A stretch of 64,000 bases of DNA from Allolobophora icterica. Taxonomy: Eukaryota > Annelida > Clitellata > Crassiclitellata > Lumbricidae. Position numbers and translations under genes: made by a program. The notes under the pieces are model-generated. The model was not told where the DNA came from and searched no databases. It saw only the letters and a program-made list of their open reading frames with translations. How positions within the stretch are numbered: the first letter of the stretch is position 1; every line of letters begins with the position of its first letter. Location of the stretch: assembly GCA_963556255.1 (NCBI GenBank), contig OY744605.1, forward strand, positions 35,444,896-35,508,895, read 5' to 3'. This document shows, piece after piece, positions 1-10,385 of this stretch.

Positions 1-343
1 AAAAGCACTGCATATAAGAATGTTCCATAAAATGTTTCTTGTGATGAAATGTGCTTCACCAGATGAACTTCTGCATATATGTCAAAAATAAATCCCTACT
101 TGTGCCACACTGTCTTTTCAGTTTGCATTTGTGTGCATCGATGTGTTCTCCACATTTTGTGTATGCACCTCAAAAGAAGTTCTGCTCATGCACAACAAAA
201 ATACATAAAAATGCTAATGTCTTAGATTTCCATAATAAATTCGCCCTCCCTAGGACACGAGTTCCCGAAAGAAGTGCGGAATTTACAGTGCTCTATTTTC
301 TCTCACTCTGGGGCCACATTATACATACCATGGTAATCTACTG
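1..343. other. Unannotated AT-rich stretch
   Basis: I see no gene here. A reading frame of about 120 codons on the plus strand (51-416) runs into the adjacent MITE and has no recognisable domain, so it is treated as chance. Confidence 0.5.
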
Positions 344-757
344 CAGTGGTTCCCAAACTTCTCTGGGTCGCTACCCACTTGTGAAAATCTTGGCAGTCTC
401 GGGACCCACTGTGTAAATTTAAGCATTGTGTACTAAATTTGCTTCGTAAGTTGGCATCGAAATATGCGGATTAACATAATGCATTTAGAAACTGGCATAT
501 TTGAAGCATTAAATCTGTCATGATAATTTAAATTAACATAGTTTATTTAAGTAGCAGAAGTTTTTAATAATCTCGCGTTGCTAAATGTCGTGGTCATTGT
601 TTTCTGTTCATGTATACACACGCAACTAGGACAGCTAGTGATAGCCCAAACATAGCCAAATGTTGTTGCTCCAAAAAATAAATATTTCTCGAAAACATTT
701 GGCGACCCACCTGCCAGAGCTTCATTTAGGTCGCGACCCACAGTTTGGGAAACTCTG
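344..757. mobile_element. hAT-type MITE with perfect 8-bp TSD
   Basis: The ends are inverted: the left reads CAGTGGTTCCCAAACT and the right end, reverse complemented, reads CAGAGTTTCCCAAACT. The element is bounded by an exact 8-bp direct repeat, ATCTACTG, at 336-343 and 758-765. CAG...CTG termini and 8-bp target-site duplications are the hallmark of hAT transposons, and a CAGTGGTTC(T/C)CAAACT end is common in that superfamily. There is no transposase frame, so it is non-autonomous (414 bp). Confidence 0.92.
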
Positions 758-765
758 ATCTACTG

Positions 766-1161
766 CAGGCAGGCCAGTCACATTTTACTATATGCATACA
801 CTAACGCATAAATACAGTAATAAATTCTAATATGCTTAGGTACTAACATGAGCTGGCTATAGTAATAAATTCCTGTATATTTACTGAGTTTTGATATCTG
901 CATAGCACACGGATGTATTGGTTTATTTCTACATCAGTCTGGAAGTTCTTGTGACTAGTTAAATGCAATCAATTCAGGAGTTCAAAATAATAATTTACCT
1001 AGACCTGTTTAAACAGACAGACCTTGACGGATAACGGGTCCGAAACAGAAATCTTGCTAAAAATACACACTAGATACATCAAAACTAAAAAATTATTTGT
1101 CAAACATTTTATTATCTAACGTTTCGGGATATTTTATTTTAAAAAAACTATTCGTAATATT
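766..1161. other. Unannotated AT-rich stretch
   Basis: No coding or repeat structure recognised between the MITE and the next inverted-repeat element. Confidence 0.4.
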
Positions 1162-1632
1162 GGGGTCTACCCGAATCGCCGAATCCCGAATCGCCGAAAG
1201 CCCTTAAACTGCAAATCCGCCGAATCGCCGAAAGCAGTTTTCTACCAAGCGTGCCATTTGCCGAAAACTAGTTTGGACACGAATCCAGATGTATTCACGT
1301 TTTACAAGCCTGTCTTTAATGTTTACTTGTTTGAAATTTGGTTACCGAATAAAACTGAATTGAATTGAACAAATAATGCATTTATATATTACTTTAATAC
1401 ATGTTAAAACATAGCCGGCGAAACGGGTTTTCTTCACAAAATAGTGTCGGCGATTCGGCGGAAATACCATTTCGGCGATTCGGGAATCGGTGATTCGCTA
1501 CGCGCCCGTAATATTTGCCGATGGTCCATACTAGTTTTCGGGATTCGAACGTCTGGTAGAAAATTGCTTTCGAAAATTCGGTAAATTTTGTATTTTCACC
1601 ACAATCGGGGAATCGGGTTTCGAGCAGACCCC
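1162..1632. mobile_element. Inverted-repeat element rich in CGAATCGCCGAA motifs
   Basis: The left end GGGGTCTACCCGAATCG is mirrored at the right end, where CGGGTTTCGAGCAGACCCC closes the element. Both sides carry several copies of a GAATCGCCGAA-type word on opposite strands (for example near 1173-1230 and 1447-1500), separated by AT-rich DNA. I could not find a clean target-site duplication, so the exact ends and the superfamily are uncertain. It most resembles a MITE with subterminal repeats. Confidence 0.6.
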
Positions 1633-2521
<889 letters not shown>

Positions 2522-2525
2522 GGGG

Positions 2526-2624
2526 GTCAGGTGGACGTGAATGCAGGGCTAGCTGTTGCTGGCTGCGGCGGGCTAACTCCGCCCGCCCCGCTGCCAGTTC
2601 TCGCTGGCAGCCGTATCTGCAGAG

Positions 2625-2675
<51 letters not shown>

Positions 2676-2760
2676 GGTCAGGTGGACGTGAATGCAGGGT
2701 AGCTATTGCCTCGCCGCCAGCTCCCACTGGCAGCCGTATCTGCAGAGAGTGAGACAGAGA
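2526..2760. repeat. Duplicated GC-rich segment separated by (CAGA)n
   Basis: Two copies of a segment begin GTCAGGTGGACGTGAATGCA (2526 and 2678) and end TGGCAGCCGTATCTGCAGAG (about 2605-2624 and 2729-2748). A CAGA tract lies between them. The second copy is shorter, lacking much of the GC-rich middle. Confidence 0.85.
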
Positions 2761-2821
2761 CGGAAACAGAGAGAGACAGAGAAAAGGTTAGTTACGCGAC
2801 CGACGTACAACGGAAATTATA

Positions 2822-3008
2822 TTGTTTGATCTGTTTGATGTTAACTTACGCCTATATCTTAAATCTGTGTTAGATTTACCCACTGCAAATTACCGGTATA
2901 ATACAAGACTTAGTGCTCTGATACACGCATACATACATCGCAATCGCATGCATGCCGGTAATTTGCAGTGGGTAATTCTAACACAGATTAAAGATTATAG
3001 GCGTAATC
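2822..3008. repeat. Inverted repeat (foldback) at a LINE junction
   Basis: The left arm at about 2850-2904 (TTACGCCTATA ... ATTACCGGTAT) is repeated inverted at about 2953-3005 (ATGCCGGTAATTTGCAGTGG ... TATAGGCGTAA) around a loop of roughly 50 bp containing CACGCATACATACATCGCA. The 2822-2855 flank encodes FDVNLR, which also appears on the opposite strand in the LINE at about 4600. The loop word recurs at about 4660-4685. Confidence 0.75.
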
Positions 3009-3666
3009 GTAATCGTAATCTCCAAACTTCTAAAGCGCCACTCGAAGGCCAATTAAGCGGACACCAGCCTATTCACGAGCGCTACGACAGATCAGAGGGG
3101 GTTTCCAGAGAGTAGTCCAAAAGAGGTCCAAGTCCGATTTCCAGGAGGCCAAACCAAATCAAAGGGGGTTTCCAGAGAGTAGTCCAAAAGAGGTCCAAGT
3201 CCGATTTCCAGGGTACCAGATCAGAGGGTTTCCAGAGAGTGGTCCAAAAGAGGTCCAAGTCCGATTTCCAGGAGGCCAAACCAAATCAAAGGGGGTTTCC
3301 AGAGAGTAGTCTAAAAGAGGTCCAAGTCCGATTTCCAGGGTACCAGATCAGGAGGTTTCCAGAGAGTGGTCCAAAAGAGGTCCAAGTCCGATTTCCAGGA
3401 GCCCAAACCATATATAAGGGGTTTCCAGAGAGTAGTCCAAAAGAGGTCCAAGTCCAATTTCCAGGGTACCAGATCAGGAGAGGCAGAGCAGCTGTCAAGG
3501 CGGGTGTCGTTTACGGCGAGAATAATTGGAAGGCGGAGTATCAGTTGAGTCAGAGTAGGAGTATTTGAAAAGGTGAGACTTCAGTTTTGAGTGGAAAGCC
3601 CGGGGGTGATAGATAGAGGAACAAGAGGAGGAGGATGAAGGACGGGTTGCAATGATGATGGAGGCA
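3001..3666 (-). mobile_element. LINE 3' untranslated region with minisatellite
   Basis: Read on the minus strand this follows the stop of the LINE reverse-transcriptase remnant at 3667. It ends with a GGCCTTCGAGTGGCGC block and a short (GATTAC)n-like tail at 3001-3025. The same block and tail occur at 10290-10385 (+) and 42148-42365 (-), as expected for 5'-truncated copies of one LINE family. Between 3095 and 3480 a unit of about 60 bp, containing TTTCCAGAGAGTAGTCCAAA and AGAGGTCCAAGTCCGATTTC, is repeated about six times with two alternating linker types. Confidence 0.7.
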
Positions 3667-4620
3667 CTAAGAAACTGCGAAATTCAGGGGGAGATCATTC
3701 CAGAGGCGTGGTGCTGTGATGGAAATGGCTCGGTAGGAGAACTTGAGGTGAGTAGTGACTAGGGGTCGAGAAAGACTGAGATAGGACGATGATCGGGTGG
3801 AGCGGGTTGTCTGAATGGTGAAGAGATCACGAAGGTACTTGGGCTGGGAATATTGTAGGGAGTTGTAGGTTAGTGATAGGACTTTGTAGTGGATTCGCTC
3901 TGGGATTTTTAACCAATGGAGTGATTTGAGGATGGGAGTGATATGATGATGTCTGGGCGTTCTAGTGACAGCTCTGGCTAGTGAGTTTTGGATAAGCTGT
4001 AGACGCTTGATTTGAGTGGATTCAAGGTTGAGGAAAAGAGAGTTGCAGTAATCAAGCTTCGAATGAACAATGGAGGTAGCAATGATGGAGGCAGTTTTAA
4101 GGTCGAGCATGGGTCGTTTGCGTCGGAGGTCTCGAATGTGCATGAAACAGGAGCGCGAGAGGTTGGAGATGTGGTTAGAGAAGGAGAGGTGTGGATCAAA
4201 AATATCACCAAGATTGCGAACAGGGGAGCCAGAGGTGAAGGTGAGAGACGATGAGTTAGTCGAAAGGTTTATGGAAGGATCAGGGGTATTCTTGATTTGA
4301 TCCGGAAGGCCTAGGATGATGAATTCAGTTTTGGAAGGGTTAAGGCAGAGGAGATCGGATGACATCCACTGTGAAATAAGGTTAACCACATTGAGTAGTT
4401 GTGTGATGGCGGTGGAAAAAGAGCCTGGAGAGAAGGATATGAAGAGTTGGGTGTCATCTGCATAGAGATGGTGGTCGACAGAGGAGGATTGTATGAGATG
4501 ACTTTAAGGAGTGGTATAAAGGATGAAAAGTAGAGGACCCAGGACGGACCCTTGAGGGACACCACAGGAAAGAGGGAGGGGTTGTGAGCGTAAGTTGACA
4601 TCAAACAGTTGTATACATAG
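3667..4620 (-). pseudogene. CR1/L2-like LINE reverse transcriptase, 5'-truncated, one in-frame stop
   Basis: This is the C-terminal half of a non-LTR retrotransposon reverse transcriptase, the enzyme that copies LINE RNA at the target site. In minus-strand order it contains [15 protein letters not shown], the catalytic box HLYADDTQLF (about 4447-4476), WMSSDLLCLNPSKTEF, an SKLDYCNSL block, LQLIQNSLARAVT, SLHWLKIPERIHYKV and APRLWNDLPL before the stop near 3667. This motif order fits the CR1/L2 group of LINEs. The frame is continuous apart from a TAA at 4504-4506, just after ILYTTP. Sequence upstream of FDVNLR (about 4595-4620) is missing, so the copy is 5'-truncated, as is usual after incomplete target-primed reverse transcription. 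The YADD catalytic pair is intact, but the copy is dead because of the truncation and stop. Exact clade assignment would need a tree. Confidence 0.92.
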
Positions 4621-4654
4621 CGCCCTAAGTAATCTAAGGGGCGCTATGTATACA
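4610..4654. repeat. Short near-perfect hairpin
   Basis: TGTATACATAGCGCCCTAAG (4610-4629) is followed after 4 bp by its reverse complement with one extra G (4634-4654). It lies exactly at the 5' truncation point of the LINE. Confidence 0.8.
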
Positions 4655-4949
4655 AGTGCTCTTATGCACGCATACATACATCGCATGCCACGTAGACACA
4701 GCTATTTAAAATAGGAGATAAATTCTTCAGTGCATGATTTATAAACTTGCGCGGTGTTTGTATTTTTGGGTGACAGTAGACCTTCTGTTACAGTATAAAC
4801 GCAATAAATAACGTGTAAGAGGAAGCTTGACCAGTTGCTCTGGTATTCCTGCGTTTTACATCGCTCTCCACATTCCATCACGCCATATACTGTCGAATGC
4901 TTGTTTGAAGTCTATGAAGTTGACGAAGACTTTCTGGTTCAATATTTTA
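4655..4949. other. Unannotated stretch
   Basis: It begins with AGTGCTCTTATGCACGCATA, shared with the loop of the 2.85-kb inverted repeat. I recognise nothing else. Confidence 0.4.
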
Positions 4950-5113
4950 TCAATTTCTTACATACACGAGCAAGGCGGAGACTGCGATCTCTGGGAAGGC
5001 TCAATGATAAAATATTGATTGATATTGTTTAAAAAGTGAGGGGTACGGTACCCCCCAGTCCAAAAAGTGGGGGGTACGGGTACCCCTCGTACCCCCCACA
5101 AATTACGCCTATG
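4950..5113 (+). mobile_element. Truncated hAT-type MITE (GGGGGGTAC family)
   Basis: It shares long matching stretches with the reverse complement of 63459-63629, including GCAAGGCGGAGACTGCGATC and GTACGGTACCCCCCAGTCC. The right end AATTACGCCTATG is the inverted counterpart of the CAGAGGCGTAACTT end kept in the other copy. Together these give CA(G/T)AGGCGTAA-type hAT-like termini. The left end is lost here, so no target-site duplication can be seen. Confidence 0.75.
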
Positions 5114-5209
5114 GATGAAATCAGTAGAAGATCTGTAGAAGAAATCAGTAGCCTAGACGAATCAGAAATCTGTAGACGAAATCATGTAGGGCCTAGAAGA
5201 TCGCAGAGA

Positions 5210-5915
5210 AAACTAAAACAATGGTGACTGAAAAGACCAAAGAGACACCAAAAACTATCACTATTCACCATCCAGGGAGAGGCTATTGAGCAAGTCGAAC
5301 AATTCGTCTACCTAAAGGAGGGCTACTAAACGCTGATGACAGCAACGAAAAAGATATACAATAAAGAAGAATTGGACGCGCTTCACAAGCATTTGGAATA
5401 ATGAACAGGATATGGAGGAACAGAGAATTGACAAAGAAAACCAAGACAAAAATATACGAGACAATGATACAACACATTTCCTATATGGATCGGAATGTTG
5501 GACAATGCGAAAACAACATTTCTTACAGCAGAAATGTGCTGGCTGCGGAAGATCGCAGGGATTTTAAGACTGCAGAAAATAAGAAACGATGACATAAGAC
5601 AATCATTAGGCATCAAAACAACTCTACTAGACAAAGTCGTTCAACGAAGACTCCGATGGTTTGGACATGTAACCTAGAGAGAATGCCAGTTGATAATGCC
5701 ACACAGTGCACTACATGCAAGGTTCGAAGGGAAAAGACACAAAGGCAGACCAAGAATATGATATGGCTGAGGATATAACATCATTTGGACTAACATTAAG
5801 GGGGGCAATAGACTTGACTAATGAACGAGGACGATGGAGATCATTTATTCGCACCCATCGCCGCCAAATGGCTGGCGTCAGGAACTGATGGTGATGAAGA
5901 GGAAGCTAGTTCGAA
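5210..5915 (+). pseudogene. LINE reverse-transcriptase C-terminus, frameshifted
   Basis: This is a decayed 3' part of a non-LTR retrotransposon pol. Pieces in different plus-strand frames line up as one protein: VEQFVYL, NRIWRNRELTKKTKTKIYET, then a frameshift near 5490, then CWLRKIAGILRLQK, RQSLGIKTTLLDKVVQRRLR, WFGHV, and finally ERGRWRSFIRTHRRQMAGV ending at about 5888. The order (Y-GSE-W-like block, WLRK, R-RWFGH, GRPR-type tail) is that of endonuclease/RT LINEs. The 3' end reads CAGGAACTGATGGTGATGA, the start of a GAT-rich tail. The same 3' end recurs antisense at 11160-11680 and 15035-15240. Confidence 0.85.
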
Positions 5916-7083
5916 GGCTCGGCTGAAGGTTTGCCCGGTAATTTGCAGTGCTTGTAACCCAGATTAAAGGTCTTCTGAACCATTAAAAACCGATGTTAAG
6001 CTATGTTACGCTACGTAATTGCTATTGTGGAAGATCGCTCTTTAAGAGCTGATCGGGGTTGTTATACTATCGGAGTTCTTAACTCTCATTCGATAGATGA
6101 CGCTAGGCTAATTCAATCTAGGATTTTACGAGACCTGTCAGACAACCCTCCTCTTAATCACAGACGCTCGTTGGACCAATAGCAAGCATCCAGCCAGAAG
6201 TCATAATAGTGGTTGTAAACGTCGACAGATGACGCCATAATGCTTGGAGTCAACAACGAATTCGCGGAAGAGACGGGGACGCCACACTTTAGTTTCTTAG
6301 CAATAAATTGCTGTGCTTAGAACAGGTAAACAGAAAAGCAAGAAATCCGTATAGCCAAATCCACTCGACCTGTATATAGGCCAGGTCCTTATTGAGCTGA
6401 GATTTGAACTGGTCTTATCGTAGTTGTTTCCCAATGAGCAAGCTTATTCAGTTTATCAACGTTCCGCCAAGTAAACTCATCCGCTCATAGTGTCCTATAG
6501 GTCATCCATCCATATGATGCTATTCCGAACACACGAGGCGCACATCGCAGGCGATACGTCATCGCAACCTGCACTATGGACTTATAAGCCGGGCAATAAT
6601 TCTAAGAGGATCAACTGTTTAGGTATTTCGACAGACATGAAATTTACGTGCAGTCCTTGCAAACTCTGCGAGATAGCTGCGTCCTCTCTTCTAGGCTGCA
6701 GAGCTTCCGACTCGCATGGCGGCCTGCAAGCTGGTTCTACTTCCGCAGCTCTCTGTATTCTGCACGCATTGGCGTTCAATCAATTTCTGCATGCTGGACT
6801 ATTGATGGGACACCAACAGAAAACAGAGGCACCAGCGCTCCTGATTGATATTGGCGGTTTAAGATGCTATATCAAGTGCAATCAGGTCGGGCATCGAGAT
6901 ATCGATGGAATTGCACTCGCAATTCTAAGGAGGGATGAAGTATAGTAGTGGGGTCTGCGGTAATGAGAAAACAGTTAGAAAGCCAGTCCACCGAGTTTAG
7001 AGGGGATCCGGATTAGGCTAGAATGGGTGGGGACTGGGGAGGGGTAGATTCAGTGACTGCTCTAGGTCCACTGCTGTCAGGAT
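5916..7083. other. Unannotated stretch
   Basis: Around 5935-5960 there is a fragment (CCCGGTAATTTGCAGTG) matching the arm of the 2.85-kb inverted repeat. A 151-codon plus-strand frame at 6490-6945 has no recognisable domain and no supporting splice or promoter context. I do not call it a gene. Confidence 0.45.
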
Positions 7084-7724
7084 CAGTGGCGGCGATCTTC
7101 TCTGAGAGGTGGGGGGGACAAAGTCGGCCACGATCTCGTCGACGACCGTTTTTGGGAAAATCTTGTCTTCCCAAAAAATTTTCTGCCAATTTTTCTCCGA
7201 AAAATTTCCATTTCATCTCCGAAAAAAGTTAATGACTTTTTTTTAGTCCTTCAAATCTTTTTTACAACTTTTCTTACACTCTCCGTTCTTTTTTTCCCAC
7301 CAATTTCTCTCCGAAAAATTTCCATTTCATCTCCCCAAAAAAACTGATGACCTTTTTTTTAAGTCATTCACCATGTTTTACTACTTTTTTCCCGTCTCCC
7401 AACAGATAACAATCACCTCGTAACCCTTTCTTTCTATAATTTATAATTTCCTCTAAATACTTTTAATTCTTTTTTTCCACTATTTTACGAATTCCTTCTT
7501 CTTTCTCCTAATTTTTGGGGGGGGACACTTCTCCTCTAAATTTCGATTTTTACCTCGTCTGGTCACAAAGTCTGCGAAAACGCTGCGAAAACCCTCACGC
7601 GCAATTACATTTCTCAGCCTTTTTGGTGTTTCTTCAAAAGGTGGGGGGACAAATGCATGGAGTGCCCCCCACTCTTAAAGGTGGGGGGACATGTCCCCCT
7701 GTCCCCCCTAGATCGCCGCCCATG
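7084..7724. mobile_element. hAT-type MITE, GGCGGCGATC family, perfect TSD
   Basis: The ends are CAGTGGCGGCGATC (left) and, reverse complemented, CATGGGCGGCGATC (right). An exact 8-bp duplication GTCAGGAT lies at 7076-7083 and 7725-7732. The 641-bp interior is pyrimidine/T-rich with runs of G or C such as TGGGGGGACA near both ends. There is no transposase frame. It is the same family as the shorter element at 7938-8130. Confidence 0.93.
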
Positions 7725-7732
7725 GTCAGGAT

Positions 7733-7929
7733 GACATTTGTGTTTGAAAGCAATGGAAAAGGAAAACCAAGAAGTGCACATGAGCGAAATGCACGAGGAA
7801 ATCACATCCGCATAAGACGAAGGACAGTGGGAGGCTGTTCTCCCTTATGCCTTTGTCTTCAAATTCACCCTGATTGACTGAGTTGCCCATATCGCCACTG
7901 ACCTACTCAGACAAGTTTGAAAGGGTGTA
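7733..7929. other. Unannotated spacer
   Basis: This separates the two related MITEs. No feature seen. Confidence 0.4.
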
Positions 7930-7937
7930 AAACCGTG

Positions 7938-8130
7938 CAGGGGCGGCGATCCCGAGGGGTTGAGGGGGACAAGACCCAACCTTTAACAGTGGGGGATACA
8001 CTATACAGTTGTCCCCCGATTTTTGAAAAACACAAAAAAATTTTTACCTCTTTTTTGACCAGAGACCAGATCAGTTCAAAAATGTCCCCACCGGCCCACC
8101 CCTACCTGTCAAACAACATCGCCGCCTCTG
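7938..8130. mobile_element. hAT-type MITE, GGCGGCGAT family, perfect TSD
   Basis: The ends are CAGGGGCGGCGAT and, reverse complemented, CAGAGGCGGCGAT. The flanking exact 8-bp duplication AAACCGTG lies at 7930-7937 and 8131-8138. At 193 bp it looks like an internally deleted relative of the element at 7084-7724. Confidence 0.93.
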
Positions 8131-8138
8131 AAACCGTG

Positions 8139-8640
8139 CTTTGTTTCTCAGACAGTTTGTATTAGCCTATATCGGTTCACGACTTTGGCAACCATTTGCC
8201 TATTGTCTTCCTTCGTTTAAAATCGTGGCCGATGCCAGCAAGACACAGTCACAGTCCAGTGATTACGTCGTAGGCCTACATGCAGGTACGGCGAAATTCG
8301 AACCCATGCCGTATACAGGAAAAATTGTCCGCAGCTGTCAAATCATGCAACGGCATTCTGCACAGCCCCACTTCATGATTCCCGTAGGAAAGGCAGTTGT
8401 ACAACGCGCTACCCCAGGGCAAGGGTTGAAAATTGGATAGGCCCAAGGAAAATTGGATAGGTCCAAGCAGGGAGTTAGGCCACGTGGTTCACGCGTGAGC
8501 ATTTTGTGAAATGCATGCCGTTGCTCAGTTGACTGTTAGACGATGACAAGGTGAGACCGTAAGACACAGATAAGAACTAAACCACTTGGCCATCTGTCCT
8601 CCTTTCGTACGTACATACCTCTTCCCCGCCCCATAAAAGC
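8139..8640. other. Unannotated stretch upstream of the promoter region
   Basis: It contains a short tandem duplication, AAAATTGGATAGG(T/C)CCAAG, at about 8429-8468. Nothing else recognised. Confidence 0.4.
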
Positions 8641-9362
8641 CCCAATGTGCCGCAAGCGATTAGTGTTAGCTCGTGCGCACTTTTGGCGTCACCGTGTCAA
8701 ATACCCGACGTGGATTCTGACCCGATCCGGTGCGATATAGTCGTCAGCATTGAATCGGCCGTGAATATGGCACGCATCGTGCGATCATCACCAGAACTAA
8801 GATCTTCATCTTCTCCAGATCCATCGAAGACAACACCATTAATTTCCACCTCTTCCTTCTGCTGGAGCCCCTGCTGCTGCCGCTGCTACAGATGCCGCCA
8901 ATGCTGCTGCTGTCTCCACCGCTCACCCACTGATTGGAAGTCGCCATTAGCATTTGTTCCACGGCGCGCAGTTGCTAGCGCTCACAGCGACGCCTGACGA
9001 ACGAGGCAGCGCTGGCACTTGAGCGGTCGCGCTTGTTTAATAATAGCCGGGGAAACCGTCGAACAGATACACCTTGTAGGAAGGAGGGGAAAGAGGAGGA
9101 AGAGTAGGAGGAGGAGGAGGAGGTGTGCGGGCGCATGCCGGTCTTTGCTTTGCCACCGTCTGCTGGTATCTTGTGGCCACTGTTGCTGCTGGTCGGACAG
9201 ACGTACGACGGCTCCAAGTGTCATTAGTAGCCAGAACTGTTAATTCTTGCGATTGGCACCGGACTGCAGCGGAGTCTCAGTCGGGGTCCCTGTTGTTGTT
9301 GTTGTGGCGGTGTTTAGGAGGTGCATATGCCTGTTGGGTTTGCGCAGCGGTAGCGGAAAATC

Positions 9363-9454
<92 letters not shown>

Positions 9455-9977
9455 GGTATTATTTATAGGCCTACCAACAGAGCCCTAAACACCGGCTGCA
9501 GTAAAAGAAGATAACGTCGTCGACGTAGTGTGCACTTTGAGCCTAATTCTATGAATAAACATAGATGCAAATCGTGGCCCGCTGCAGCTGCTGAGGCTGC
9601 CTTGGAATGACGGACAGTTGGCGGAGTTTCGCCTGCAGCTGACCCAGTCCCTCCTTCGTTCCGCACCCTTCGCTTCAAGACCTTAGGCTCTGTGCTGTCG
9701 TTTCTTGTTTTAACCGAGCGACAGCGACGTGGGGAACACTTCCTCTCCTCTGTCAGACCGGAGGGCGGGCAGTCGGGGTCGGTTGTTCGGTGGATAACCC
9801 AAGGGACAAGCGACGGGTGCCAACTAAAAGCGGATACTTGTTCGTGTCTGGATTGCTAGAGTCGCGGATTCATTGCTGCCGGCCGGTCGTACTCGGTTCG
9901 ATTTGAGATTGCGAGTCACCTGTTGAGTGTCGTTCCCTCGTCTCTAAGTCAAATTGCTGGTACCACCGTTCGTCACG
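8641..9977 (+). promoter_or_regulatory. CpG-rich promoter / 5' UTR region of the exon-1 gene
   Basis: Compared with the surrounding AT-rich DNA this stretch is GC-rich with many CpG dinucleotides (for example CGTCGTCGACG around 9513 and the 9720-9930 segment). It ends at the start codon of the only convincing coding exon. It includes CTG/CTGCCG runs (8868-8915), a polypurine GGAGGA run (about 9080-9122) and a long (GA)n tract. I see no confident TATA box. The transcription start is not determinable by eye. Confidence 0.55.
9367..9452. repeat. (GA)n microsatellite in the promoter region
   Basis: About 86 bp of uninterrupted GA lie roughly 525 bp upstream of the start codon. GA tracts near promoters can bind GAGA-type factors in some animals. 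That role here is only an inference. Confidence 0.95.
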
Positions 9978-10134
9978 ATGAGCGAAATTTTTGGAAAGAT
10001 CTTCGGAAAGGACAAGCACCACCAGCATGGAAGCTCGGGAAAAGACAAGGATAAGTCGAACCAGACGAGCGCGGATAAAGCGGGAGCGGCAGGAGCAAAC
10101 TCGTCATCGCTTAGTACAAAGAGCGCCGACTTCT
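9978..10134 (+). CDS. First coding exon of an unidentified Lys/Ser-rich protein
   Basis: Translation starts at the first ATG after the CpG-rich leader, in good context (CACGATGA), and runs 52 codons plus one base into a strong donor, T|GTGAGTAT at 10135, giving a phase-1 intron. The peptide begins MSEIFGKIFGKDK, then HHQHGSSGKDKDK, a Ser/Ala/Gly-rich linker and SLSTKSADF. It is hydrophilic, with no signal peptide or membrane segment. Reading past the donor gives only a further 11 codons before a stop, so splicing is likely. The FGKIFG start faintly resembles N-termini of CHMP4/Snf7 ESCRT-III proteins (FGK-hydrophobic-FG), but the rest does not match, so I do not name it. No later exon was recognised in the remaining 54 kb. 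The first intron is therefore very long, or later exons are too short to see. Confidence 0.72.
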
Positions 10135-10140
10135 GTGAGT
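10135..10140 (+). other. Splice donor of exon 1
   Basis: GTGAGT matches the animal U1 donor consensus exactly at its intron side. The exon side is TTCT, which is weaker than the usual AG. Confidence 0.72.
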
Positions 10141-10289
10141 ATCAATCAGTTCAGGTATTTTGTAAATAACCTGTCAGCCGTTCACAACATAGTTAGTGGG
10201 GTCAGATTGGATAGAATTCCAAAGGGTTGAATGAGGTGATCTGAGTTAGGAGGAGTTTTTGAAGCGGCGTCTTGTAAGTTTGCTATCAC

Positions 10290-10385
10290 AGTTACATCTC
10301 ACTTTAGCGCTCGTGAATAGACTGGTGCCCTGCGCTAGGCCTTCGAGTGGCGCTTTAGAAGTTTAGAGATTACGATTACGATCAC
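10290..10385 (+). mobile_element. 5'-truncated LINE 3' end
   Basis: Reads AGGCCTTCGAGTGGCGCTTT and ends in GATTACGATTACGATC. It matches the reverse complement of 3001-3085 and of 42148-42240. Confidence 0.8.

Noticed and set aside
51..416. 121-residue frame at the window start
   Set aside because: It runs into the hAT-type MITE at 344, and the residues show no family signature.
3095..3480. CRISPR-like array of regularly spaced repeats
   Set aside because: The units are contiguous and themselves vary, with no unique spacers, in a eukaryotic LINE-associated minisatellite.
6490..6945. 151-residue frame on the plus strand
   Set aside because: No recognisable domain, an opposing frame on the other strand and no promoter or splice context.
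9954..9977. Upstream in-frame TTG as start for the first exon
   Set aside because: The ATG at 9978 is the first ATG in the frame, has a good context, and animal genes rarely use TTG.
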